Below, piece after piece: positions 37,001 to 50,821 of a stretch of 64,000 nucleotides of DNA (positions are counted from its first letter, which is position 1; the number at the start of each line of letters is the position of its first letter). The position numbers and the translations under genes were made by a program. The notes under the pieces are model-generated. The model ran no database searches. It saw nothing but the letters and a program-made list of their open reading frames with translations, and was not told the origin of the DNA. Source of the stretch: Hofstenia miamia. Its lineage: Eukaryota; Xenacoelomorpha; Acoela. The stretch spans positions 1,075,636 through 1,139,635 of the forward strand of contig SCFE01000071.1 in NCBI GenBank assembly GCA_004352715.1, given 5' to 3'.

Positions 37001-39654
37001 AATAAAATAACGGTGCAAAGTTGGTAGAACCCCACAAAATCGTATGACCAAGTGTTCACCTCATGTGATGGTATGGGTGCACTTTCTCACAAGGGTTTCT
37101 ACATTACTGTAGTAAAAGGCAATGTTGACTCCGATAAATATCTCACAATTCTAGAGGAGTTCATGCCCTATGCTAACACAATGTACCCTGACCGTTGGCT
37201 ATTGCAACAAGACGGGGCAAGAGCGCATACTTCAAACAAAACTCGTTCTTGGTTTAGTGATAATTTAGTGCAACCACTTCAGTGGACTCCCAATAATCCT
37301 GAGCTGTCTCCCATTGAAAATCTCTGGGCGATTATGAAGCATGAGGTAGAGAAGCTGTACCCGAAGACAATTGAGGAACTAGAAAAAGTTTTGAGGATCG
37401 TTGCTGGAAACATTTCGAGCAAAATTCAAAAAGATTTGATGGATTCCATCCCTCGTCGCTTGGAACTCTGTATCTCCAATTCTGGACAAGCAATCCCTTA
37501 TTAATTCATAACGTTAATATACATCGCAAATGTCTATTTTATATTCAAATGCTATGTTTTAATCTCTAATCATCTTTTAGAAAATTGAGTTTGAAAATTT
37601 AATTTTTGTGCCATTTTTTTGTCGCTAGGTATACATCTAGTTGAAAAAATACCATGCATTAAATGATGCGATATTTAGAAAATTTTAATAGGTGGCTATG
37701 AACCCCAATAAAAGATAATAAATGTCACCAAGTCTCTATATAAAGCGCCACGATTTTTTAGCAAAAATCAAAAGTTTAATAAAGGATGGGTTGGTAAAAA
37801 ATGTTTAGTGAAATTCGTATCGTTGTTACTGAAATCTTGCTTTGTAGCTTACTTCCTAAAATATTGAAATTCATTTAATTAAATACTTAATCGAAATTCA
37901 GGGAAACTTAATTTCATAAATGGATAGTGGTGCGTTTGTTGTACTATACATATGGCTAAATTTTTTTGTCTGATAAAATACAGAATTGTCATTGAGGAAT
38001 ATAAAATCTGCTTCGCTCAGAGGTTTTCAAATATTTTAGGAAAATGATCTCAAATGCTGAAAGGTCGATAATTTATTTGGATTGAGAGTCTCTTTTTTGT
38101 AAATTGGTGAAATGTCAATTATTTTAAGACTACAGAAAATTTAATCTCGATGATGCTTTGATTAAGTGTTACAAGAATCTATTCTCCAAAAAATGCAATT
38201 TAGCATTTATTTATGCATTATGGCAATAAATTGACTAAGTTTACAAACAGTAAAATCAATTTTTTCATAAATTGCAATATTTGATGAGAATGTGTAATTG
38301 GCTTAGCATCTCTATGAAACATATTTATTAACTTAGGGTAAAATTTCGGAAAATACTGCTCAATCAACATCCTCTGACGCTTCCTGATAGACATTTACAG
38401 AAACCAGCGTTGAATTAAAGAACTATGGTTGTGTGTGTGTGACAAGTGCAGCTGATAAATTCATAGTTTAATGGAACCTTATTCCATTTTACGTAGATCA
38501 TTATTTACCCGAGTTGGGGCTGCTCTCCTTCATCAAAAATGCGCGTAGGCAAATTAAAACGTATCATGAAATGGAAAAAGTCCACTACGAGGGTGCAAGT
38601 TGTAAATATGCCCCAATTTTCAGGTTTTGACACAAAGAAATTAAGTTGCCCTTTACCATCGCAAATCGGATAATAACTTCTTCTTGTTTGCTGCCCTTTG
38701 GTAACTAAATGTATTGAAAAACATTTTAATTGACTTTGTAATAATCCGTCAGAGTCTATTACGATAAACTAGAATTAAAGAAATTTTTAGAAGCTTATTT
38801 GATTATTTAATGCCTTCGCTTTGGAGAATCAATTCTTTTCAACTCTATTTTCAGAAATAGAATTTGTTTCTTTGAAATTTATGTTAAATTTTCACAACTA
38901 TTTTAGTAGAACTTAAGAGATAAATTTCTTTCTGCAAATTCTCATTATTTGTATGTAGTGATAGTAGTTAAGTCAATTCAAATGTTAAGGTCTACTTCAC
39001 TGAAGTAGTAAATTCTAACCACAAAGCTGTTAATAAATGAAAGCATAAAGGAAGTGACTTCGAAATGTATTTAATTTTCTATTACTATACATTTGTTACT
39101 TAAAAAGCACAATATTCAATATTTTAGTAGTACAATAGCAAAAAACAAATGCTTTTTTATAATGCATCATAGGCATGAGGCCCTAACATTTTATTTGCTA
39201 GGCCCTATTTTAGCCATAAATAATATTTTTCGGCCCTAAATTGGCCCTAGCTATAAAAAAGTGACCGCATTTGTTTAGAAAATAATAATTTAAAATTGGC
39301 ATTGATTAAAAATTAAATTGCAAATCATCACATAAATTCAAAACATTTCAAATATTTCATTAGCTTCAACCGAATTCGGGTCCAGCTGACTTCTAGTAAC
39401 TTTTCATGAAATTTCAGCCCTAACCAAGCCATTATTTTCAAAAATCTTATTCCACTTACATCTATGCTTTGTAAGAAAGGTATACCTCTGGCCATTCTCA
39501 ACGCAATATTGCAAAAGAGAATCTATTTGTCTTTGGACTTCCTTAGCTGATCTAATAGGGCTTCTGGAAACCTAGTGCAGTCTAACACTCAATGCAATTT
39601 TTTTACAGAAAATACATGTAAAAATGTATTGTTTAACATGAACATTGCCATTGC

Positions 39655-39688
<34 letters not shown>

Positions 39689-39989
39689 NNNNNNNNNNNN
39701 NNNNNNNNNNNNNNNNNNNNNNNNNNNNNNNNNNNNNNNNNNNNNNNNNNNNNNNNNNNNNNNNNNNNNNNNNNNNNNNNNNNNNNNNNNNNNNNNNNNN
39801 NNNNNNNNNNNNNNNNNNNNNNNNNNNNNNNNNNNNNNNNNNNNNNNNNNNNNNNNNNNNNNNNNNNNNNNNNNNNNNNNNNNNNNNNNNNNNNNNNNNN
39901 NNNNNNNNNNNNNNNNNNNNNNNNNNNNNNNNNNNNNNTATTGTTAATGCACGTCCGTGCACTATACCGATGCTACAATATATATATCA

Positions 39990-40021
<32 letters not shown>

Positions 40022-43000
40022 GAAAGTATTAAATTACCGAGCTTCATAAATGCGACCGGTGTCAATTCAAAATCATTATCGAACAGATTTGGAAGGAAAA
40101 CTAATTAAAATTAACTACACTTAAAATTAATTAAAATTGCAGGCATTAGAAAATGTTGATGTTATAATAATTCTTCTGCTTATTCATTCATCTTGATTTT
40201 ATTTCTTTATATATAGTGATTCTGCAATTATTGGATAGTTTGTTTTTAATTATTTCAAAATTTTCTTTTTTAATAGAATGTTGATGTTGGTAAATTTCTG
40301 ATTTAAGGTGATCTGAAAGATGTTCTTGGATTTTTGTAGCAAAGTGTCTTCGTGTCTCTCCGATGTAAGATTGTTGACAATCTTCACATGTATATTTATA
40401 AACCAATGAAGAAGACAGTAACTTTGCTACAGGACCTTTGTTTATTAAAATATTTTGAGTTTGTAATGATGTTAAAATTGGTATTATTCTTGATTTTTTT
40501 AATTCAAAATTTAATTTCTTTATCTTTGATTGGAAAACTTTAACTTTGTTGCTGATATAAGGAAGTTTCTAATATATTTGTTTTAAATTTGGTTCTTCTT
40601 TTGATTTGATTTGGTTATGATTGCTACTCTTTAATAATAATACTTCATCTACATGTCTTTTAATCAGTCTGTGAGGATATCCATTATTTTCTAAAATTGT
40701 ATATAAATATATATGTATCAATTGCATATTGTATCATTGACCTTTAGTGAACATTAGGTAATAAGAGCCTCCCACCAGAGAGTCCACAAAACTAAACAAA
40801 ATACTTCCGACAATGCTGTATCCGCATCAATTCCTTCTCTATTATTTTGAATGTTATTCACGGAATGAACGTTGCATCCCTATTATAGGACGCTACCTAA
40901 CATGCAAAGTTGTAGCTGCAGCGAAAATCGTTGCCTGATGTTGAAAACACAATTGTTCCACTGCTATGCTTTACTTTAGAGATGTAACTTAATGGTTTTT
41001 TTGAATTTTAAGGATATATAGAAATTTCTTACAAAGCATTAGACTGGAATTTGCAAGACTTGCTAGAACTTTAAGGTTTAATTTGACTTTACTTCCCTGG
41101 GATATTAATGGCATGGTGATAGCCAATGAAGAATATCATATAATATCATACCCCAAATTTACCCTCATTTTTGAATTTTTTTACCCAACCCACACCCGCA
41201 AATTTTTTGGATTCCATCCAACCCGCAACCACACCCAAATGCATTGCTGTATAAAATTTATTAAGTCTAAGTCTTCGCATGTGACAATGATTAAACATGG
41301 CTATTAGTAAGTAATTTAAAAGCAATTTAAAGCAATATTAGTTATTAGTGAAACGAAATACAATACTAATGATCCTTAAATCATGTTACATTAAGAGCAT
41401 TAACAAAATAATACATATATTTTCAAGTTTAAATAAATTTTTCTTAGCAATTGCATACTTTATATTTTTTAAACAAAAAAAGTTAATAAATGAGGGTAGC
41501 ATAGTTTTCCTTGCAAGGCATCCAACTTGTAGGTCTTGACTACGGTTAGCTTTGAAAGAGCAAAATGTTAACTTTGGTGATGTCAAAGCACCATCTAAGA
41601 ATAAATCTCAAGTCCCTATTCCCACATCCATTTTCACGTCATGAGCCCTTATCGCAAAATTTGCAATGTCCAGCGATGGCTAAAATATTTCTGGTCTTTT
41701 TATTGACATAGCTTTGTACAAGGTGATTCTCGTTTGTGAACTATGTAGAGTTGTTAATGGGCCTAAGCCCATTTTTGCCGGCCCAGTTTAAACCCAAATA
41801 CAATCGAAGCTGGTCAAGCAGAGTTCATGCCCAAAATAATGACAAAAAATAATGCATTAGATTTTTTAACATACAGTCATTACAAAAATGTATAAAGATC
41901 TGCATTGCTAGCTGATCTTAGACATTCCAACGCTTCAACCTTTTCTGAACCAGTTGAAATTATATATATATATATATATATAAATTTTTTCAATTTAAGA
42001 GAACAAAATACAAAATAAAGACTAAAAACCATTGGTATTATCATATTTCTACAGTAAATGCTGAATATGTGAACCTTTCTGCACCAAAATAACTTCACAA
42101 TGGAAGTTAAACTTCATCAATATTTATTGATTGGATCTCTGCTTTGCGGATGGATGCTTTTCGTCATAGCTGATAAGAAATTTGATATGCCCTACTGACA
42201 TAGTTCAGCACCAAAAAACAAATAAAGCCCCAGCTTAACTACACATCATACAACAACTTCGAGCAAATAAAATGATATCAACAACAACTTTTCAAAATGA
42301 TGGTGTTGCCACCTTCCTTTTTATAATTGATTTCAAATAATTTTCATGAAGATCGTGTTATTTGGCGTGGATTTGGACTCCTTTTACTCCACGTTCTCTA
42401 GATTTCTACATGTTGACTATTACTTTTGGGGCATTTTTAAAGAAGTGTTTGATCATCAGTTTAAACCCCAGTCATTGAAGCTTTGAGAGAAAAAATCAAG
42501 ACAGAGATTCAATCAATAAGAATTGATAAAATCTTGAGAGCAGTGGGAAAACTTACCTCATTGTTGTGAAGTTATCTTGGGCGAGAATGACTCGTATATT
42601 TGACATTTACTGTAAAAATATTATAATTCCCATGTGTATCTGTCGTTATGGTGCATTTTGTTATATTTAATTTGAAAAATTCATATCTGTTTTGTATCGA
42701 GGGGAAAGGGGGACAAATCTCCCCGTGGCCACGTCATTGGCCTACTGATTTAATATTTTACTGGAAAGAAATACTGGTTATCACATGAGGATACCTACCT
42801 GTTTATAAGGCAATTCAAAATAGGTACCTTAAACTAATTCAATTTAAACAATATGGAACGTCTTCTGAAATTCACAACACCTGCGATTCTTACGTTAAAA
42901 AATAATGTATATAAGCACGATATTTTTATCTACACAGTACCAATGAGGTCAATGATATTGAGGGCTTAGTGTAATATTTTATGTGCTATTTTGTAATTTC

Positions 43001-46000
43001 TGTTTGAAATCTACATGAATACATATTCAGAAATCGATATATAGAATAGATAGAAAATTCCTATTACTTAATAGGTTTAATGTAATTCAAACAAATGGAT
43101 TTATAAATTAGCATATTCAAACAACGACAAGCAATAATGTTCCATTTAGAGCCCGTACACTGGGTCCGTGCCCCAGCCTGTACGTCTTTGTTCATGCCCG
43201 ATACGGGCCCTACCCTAGCTTATAATGATGAACAACATGTCAATCACTAAATTCCCCTTAAGACCTCGGATATATTGAATGAACATAATTGATTCAGTCA
43301 ATTGGTATGAAAATCAAAATTCATTCGACCAATTTTTTAGTGAGGGGGCCAATGGGGTGACCATTACCTCTCGAGCGGGGGCAATGCCCCCTGGCCTCCC
43401 CGTCTGTACGCCACTGGTATTTACTGTAAAATAAATTTAGTAGTGCAAATAAATCCAAAAGTTTTCATGAAGAAATCTAAATCTACTCTTACGAAACTGA
43501 CCCAAAATGTGTACAGCATACACGATATCATTGTTTGCATTTAACAAACATTAGTTCCACATTTTCCAAAACACAAAAGATTTCTAATCGTGGAAGCATA
43601 CTTTCCGTTCAAGAAGTTACTTAAGTTTCTCATTAAAATCAGAGCAAATTTGCTTAAATAGATAATGAACCCCCAGAAATGAAGTTGAAAGGAAATAGCT
43701 ATAATCTACGAGCACTTAGAAACTTCTGGTTATTTACAATTTGACTAGGGTCAACCCCACATAGAGGTAGGTAAATATCTACATAAGACATATAGATTTG
43801 ATTAACAGAAGTATTTTTTATTGACCGCAAAGCCACGAAATTGAAGGTCTATACTTTTCAAATTTCTGGCTGGGCCTGTAAAGATTAAGTAACCAAATGG
43901 TCGCCAAAAGATTGGAGAATAAATTACATTGATAAACTAAATCATCATTAAAAATAGTGTCTGTTTCTACAATCAGAACAGGCAACTCTACGTTATTTTA
44001 TCATTACATTCTTTGTGATTAAATTTGGATTTTAGATTGATTTAGCAAAACAGTCTTCATCGTTTTATCACAAGTCTTGAAAAATCTTCGAATTCCTTTT
44101 AGTACAATTGTACTTATGCCCTCTTGTAAACATGTTTATACTTTTTTAGTACATTCAATTTAGCATGCCGTTGTTGATATTTATGATGCACCTCCATCTG
44201 ACCTTAGTTTGAATGCCAGCCTAGTTCCAAAATGACAAAACGTGGTCATCAAATTAGTTTTGGTAACGTGCATCATACCTAACATACACATTTGCATTAT
44301 TTCTGGTTAAAGTTTACTTATTTTGATTTTGCAGAAGGACATTTGCAATTATGTTTTGCTTGCTTTCTCTTTTAGCCAGGAAGGCAAACTATAAAATGTG
44401 TTTTGAAGTTAGATAACCGGCTATTGTTATTCTAAAGTAAACATAGTTGGAATTGGAGACGACTGATGCGATGGTGTTAAATCAACTTAGGGCTAGGGTT
44501 AGATTAGGTGATTGGTTAAAAGTGATCTGTCACATTTGAAAGCATTGCACGTCTAAACAACAGAGATAATTAGCGATGTGACGATTACAAGGAAATCGTG
44601 CGGGGTCGATTTGTTTGTGATCGTCATATCGCTAATTATCGCAAATGGTTAAACGTGCCTTCAAATGTGACAGATCACTTTCTAACCAATCATTAGTCTA
44701 ACCATAGCCTTAGACGTGCGATTTTACCAAAATGAGAAAGATCAGGCGTGACCAGTCACATAGTCTAACCGCAGCCTTAGGTGCGTAGGTGCCAAAATAT
44801 AATTCAAGTGCGCATTGTGGTACTTTTTAGGTAATCGATTCAAATTTTCTGACGTTGGTTCTTAATTATTATTATTATTAATTTATTGTATTATTCTTGA
44901 AATCAAAGGTTTAAAATATGTACAAATCTAAAAATTCATTCCTTTTAAACTATTGGGGCGTCTCTCAAACTTTAGTGGTGGACGAATTAAGAATTTGTGC
45001 GCTAGGGTCTCGTCATCTCTAATTTTTCCAATCTCGGGGTTCATAATTTCATACATATATATATATATATATATATATAAATATATTCCGCCTTAAATAC
45101 TATTTAGTACTAATTTTAGTTTTTTTCACACAATTCCGTGGTGTCGCTTTTTGGTACAATATCTATTTTATGTGTGTAGGTTTTGTAATAAATTGATACC
45201 TTAATTGTTTAAATAAATCAAAGGAAAATTGTTTTTTTATGATTATCTATAGAAATGTCGCAAAATAAAGCGTGGTGATGTTTTATATAGACTAGCTATG
45301 TGTACATGGATACATGCAGAAAACATACTACCAGAAAAAATATGATTAACGAATAAGAATATGTAAAATTTAAAATTTTCAGGCTAAATAATGAAATCAA
45401 ATTAAATTATTTAAAACAAACTAAAGCTATTCCAATAAAACAATTCACGAGCACTCGCGCATTGCGTCTGGCATGAATTTTTTAGGATTGTATTATTTCA
45501 AGGTACTTCATGAATTTTGAATATACTATAAGTAGAATTCGTATGTTCTATGAACACCATAGCTACCATAATATTCACATGGATTTTAATGAAATATTCT
45601 GAAAGCGTCTTCAACAGGAGCAATTGAAAATTAATGTTCGAATTTAAATATAGTAAAGATTTTAACATTAGCTACATTTTATGCAAAAGTCAGTGTAAAG
45701 ATTTAGCTACAAGTTCAAAGAATGTATGTGAATATAGCGTGAAAAAATAAATTCGTTATAAGAGAGCAGTGATTTCTTGGTGTGTAATATACCATGTTCC
45801 TCCCTGCTTCGTTTATTGTTTGAATGGTGTCATCGACACTGATGTAGGCAGTTTAGATTTAGGAAGAGAAGTCGCGTAATTACTTGTTGTATGAAATTTC
45901 AGTTAAAGTCTCATGACAACATTTTAGACAATATCATTTTTATGCTACCGAATTGAAAAGTTCACATAATATAGAGTTTCTTATAATAATAAGGATATGT

Positions 46001-48455
46001 AAAGCTATGCCTTTACATAATCTCGGTCCTTTATAGATAACATTATTTTTTTCTGAATTTAATTTAAAGTGTTTAGGCAGTTAAGATCATGATCAGAATT
46101 TTAATAGTATGGCATTTAAATTCTCCTTAGCATTTTTAATCTTGGTAAATTTTTTTCGAAGAAGAGCATCCTATGGTAAACTACATTAAATATATATATA
46201 TATATATGCAGTACTGGAAAAAAAATTCGGCCACCCATGATTTGTCATAAATATTTCTAAGAAATAGACTCCAAGAATGTCATAGTTATTTTTTAATTAG
46301 ATTTGAGGTTGCAGAAAGAGGAATTCATAATATTGAAACATAATTATCACTGTTTACTTTAAATCTCAAGGAGAAATGCTACAATGCTTGTAGTTAACTA
46401 ATCTTTTCTTGGAAAAATATATTCGGCCACTTCAGACCAAATCAAAGAATCTGTAAAAAATTTCATTGGTTGAGCTTTTTTGTACATTTATATTGAAAAT
46501 GTCTAAACAGGCTTTCTTCGCCATATATAATGCCTGGTTACGTACCTCTTGCCATCCACGAGTTGCTTATCTCCAAACATTTGGAAGGGATGAGTCAACG
46601 TAATATAGCCCGACTTGTAGAGCGGCTTCGAAGTACTGTCGGGGATATCATAAGACGTTTCACTTCTGAAGGCATCATTAGCCCAACCCAAAGTCCAGAA
46701 GACCAAAGAAGTCCTCCAAAACCTCCAAATCAGCTTTTATGTGCCTCTCAAAGCGAAAGACTTCAGGGGAATTTTGCAACGAATGGGCTGATGGTCAACT
46801 TGTGACAGCAAGAACTGTGTGAAACATCCTGAAAAAGTACTCAATTAGGACTTTCGTGGCACCCAGAAATACATTCTTAACCTCAAAGCAAAGATTACGC
46901 TGGGTGAGATGGGCCAATTTAATAAGAGGCCATTCATCTGAATATTGGTCTAATGTCATATTTTCAGATGAGCTAAGATTTGAGCTATGCTCATCAAAAG
47001 GAATGTTGATAGAGATCAACTGGGCAGAAGTTCAGATTTTTGCCTCAAATTACTCGGGAGAATTATGGTGAGAAGTCTGTAATGGTATCGGGTTGCAATG
47101 TGGAAGTTTGGCTTTCGCAAAGTTGTTCAAATCACTGGTACTCTCCTAAGCTCTTAATATGCTCGGATTCTAAAAAAGGAGCTGTTGCCACTCCTTACAA
47201 GTGATCAATATATCAGCAGGATGGTGCTCCATGTCATACCTCAAAAAAATTAAATATTTCCTCTACAATAATGGGGTTGCTATTCTTGCTAACTGGCCAG
47301 GCCAATCTCCACACCTTAAAATTTTTTAAAATATCGAATTGAATAGTATACTTTCACACTGAAGACGAGCCGTGGAACGCAATAAAGAAAAAATTTTATG
47401 CAATTCCCAACAGCTTTATTGAAAGACATTTTGCTTCAATCCCTGATCACCTGGAAGCTGTTATTCGCTCAAAGATACACCCTACAAAATATTAGATGAA
47501 ACTATTTTGTTTCTAAGTGCTTGTATTACATCAATTATTAATTTATGTATTTTATTTTGAATTTACTTTTTTCGGATTTGCTCATTTGTTAAATTTTTTT
47601 CGGGTGGTCGACTGCATTTTTCCAATACAAGTTTTCTAATTTTGATTAAAAATTTATAGCCAACTGTTCTTCTACATATTTTATGGTATTAGACATACAA
47701 ATTTTCCTTTCTTAATAAAAGTGACACTTAGTTATAATCTTAGGCACACTCTATCCAATGAATGTTCATTATTTATTCAAAACTGCAAGGTGGTCGATTA
47801 CATATTTCCAGTACTGTATATCCTTCAGTACAAATGCAACCCCAGTAAATCAATTTCAAAGTAAACGGTCTAGGATTGTAAGCATGTTTGGATCTAATGC
47901 ACGCTCAGGGCGGCTTAAAGCAAATTTGATCAAGATTTAATGATTTCGGTGGATGTTCGTTCAAGAAAAGACCTTAGTGCCAATCAGCAACTCTCTAATG
48001 AAGGTACAGAGCAGCCCTACTGCCACATTTAATTGAATAGCCTTTCTGTGGACGGCTATCACTGGTGGGGCGCTCTGCTTTGATACTATAACTGAGCATT
48101 AGCGATTTTGGAAAGCTTTACATGCTAGTAAATAGGTATGCTGCAGTGTCAACACTCTGCAACAAGGCATCCACATCTTCTTCGACAGTAGTTCAACACG
48201 TCCTGTGATACACTGAAGATAGGTGTGACCAAAAGTGGGATAGCAAGCTTTCCGTACACTGACTGATGCAGATATGTAGTAAAACCTAGAGTGCAGTAGG
48301 TTACGTGACCCCATTACTGTCTTCTTTCCCAAAGATGATTATTTCAATATTACTGCTCATATTGTATCACTTGAATAGTTACATAATTCTTTAATTTACA
48401 CCACTTTGCTTTCCCAGCATATTTTCACAGGTGGTTGAATTTATTTGCCTGAAAC

Positions 48456-48488
<33 letters not shown>

Positions 48489-48892
48489 TAGTATCGCTAG
48501 GTTGCACGAAAGTGCACTCAATGATAGAACGCTACTAACTATTTCTCTATTTTACAATTGCATGCGTTGCATATATACAGTACTTATCAATAACTACAAA
48601 TAACTGGTTAACTTAGCAAACACGAAAATAGCGAACTGGCCGATTCGAAGAAAACCGGTACCTGCCGCCTATATATATATANNNNNNNNNNNNNNNNNNN
48701 NNNNNNNNNNNNNNNNNNNNNNNNNNNNNNNNNNNNNNNNNNNNNNNNNNNNNNNNNNNNNNNNNNNNNNNNNNNNNNNNNNNNNNNNNNNNNNNNNNNN
48801 NNNNNNNNNNNNNNNNNNNNNNNNNNNNNNNNNNNNNNNNNNNNNNNNNNNNNNNNNNNNNNNNNNNNNNNNNNNNNNNNNNNNNNNNNNNN

Positions 48893-48927
<35 letters not shown>

Positions 48928-50790
48928 TTTATTTATTTATATATTTGGCCATTAGTAAACAGCTGAGGAACAGAGAAATCTTATTTGGAAATTTTTTGTA
49001 TACATCATTTTGATAAAAAATCCCTTTGATTTAGCTATTTCTGAAAAAGATCCGTTGGTTACATGTCACAATTTGTAAATTGGTAAAAAAGAATGCGCAT
49101 AATTGACATGACCTAGATATAAATTGGTTTGGTTGAAAATGCTAAAAGCATACATAATAGAATTTTGTAATACTCTTGATTCTGACCACAGTCCAGGCTA
49201 TTTCAATTTCATACCTAGTAATATATATTTCATTCCCACTTATGTTCAAAATCAAATTATAATTTATTAATTATTAAAATATAATTTAAATTATTTATGG
49301 ATTGCGATGATATATGGAAAAATTCATGCAGAAAACTAATATGCATTTCAAAATTTCTGAAAATTAGTTATAATTAATATTTAAAAATGTATATATTCAC
49401 ATACAGGGTTTGAACCAGAATTAGTAGAGAATGTTAGACTTCACAAATATGTTCAGTCCTAAAATATCTGAAATTTAAATAATTGTGTTTGGAAGCTTTA
49501 GTAGTCTTAGCTGTACCAGTGTATTATTTAATCAATTTCATTTTTTGTATGATTCCGACTAGTTTTGGTTATTTTTTATGTATTTTGTGACTGTTCTTAA
49601 AAATATTTTCATTATTTAAATCAATTTAGGGTGGTTTGAAGATTTTTAATGGCATTGAGAATGCATTTCTTTGAAATTTCATTGCCATACATTTCTGCTT
49701 AAATTTCCATTCCATAAAAGAATTTCCATTTCCATAATTTGGAAATTGAATGGAATGGAAATGTCCATATCCACATGCAACCCTGGTTATCAGACTGCCA
49801 CACGACGAAAACAATTAGTCGTGGAAGTTTGACATTTTTCCTGTTCAGTTTCTTAGCAAAAGTCGATAAGAAAATTGTTACATTAATATAACATTAATGT
49901 TACATAAATTGTAACATTAATATAATGATACATATTGCGAACAGGCTAGTGTATATATCATCATGTACAATTACAAATGTATATATTACTTCAATTTTCT
50001 TATTAATATAAAAATTTAGGTTTAATACATGGCGGTGGCTTCAAATTGTTGATTGCACAAATTGTTTACATTTTGACCAGCATTGTTTGGACAATTGTCT
50101 GTACGATAGTGATCTTAAAATCTATCAATCTTGTCATATCTATCAGAGCAGAAATTACCACTGAAATATTTGGTGCTGATTTATGCGAACATTGTGTCAA
50201 TGGTAAACAACTTTATAATGTACATTGTTCAATATCGTTTAGGAACGTATGATGAGAAAGCGAGAACTTTACATGACAGCAATGGTACTCTTATTGGAAC
50301 ACTCCCTGAAGAGCACTCTATATCAGATGTCCAGAAATTGAATGCCAAGCTTTTGCAAATAAGTAATCTTATTTATACTAATGAAGGACTTGGGAAAAGA
50401 AAGCCTCGAAATGAAAGGATTTCTTCTATAGGCTTGCATGGATTGGCGACAATGAACGGGTAACTTACACTGAATTGAAAATATATATGAATTGAACTAA
50501 GGTCTAACATAGACTACTAAATAAGAGTAGTATATGGGTCTAAGGAATTTAATTATCCCAGATCGTTTAGCAACTGCATCCCTTGCAATTTATACGAAAT
50601 AAAGAGTAATTGGGAATAAATGCACAGGATAAAGAATACTTAGTAAATCCACGAAGCAAATTATAATATAACAAGTAGAGTTTGCACCTACTGAAACACT
50701 GAGTTATAAATACATGTAAATGTCATTGTAATTCAAGATAAATTTTGTATATTAACAGTCTGCTCAATATTTCTTTAAGATATATACGTG

Positions 50791-50821
<31 letters not shown>

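Larger units (their letters stand above)
27810..50019. other. giant Amt intron, 22,210 nt, transposon-rich
   Basis: It lies between exons in matching phase. It contains three Tc1-like elements (28515-29678, 36346-37629, 46209-47816), a deleted mariner-like element (42029-42634), LINE remnants, a Penelope-like fragment, a foldback MITE (44486-44775) and two N gaps. I see no host gene inside. Confidence 0.85.

Noticed and set aside
39575-40108. 177-codon frame across the 250-N gap
   Set aside because: Mostly N and (TA)n translated as IYIYIY; not a gene.
49404-49790. Possible hAT-like MITE from CAGGGTTTG to CAACCCTG
   Set aside because: The 8-bp flanks do not match and only the first few terminal bases pair.
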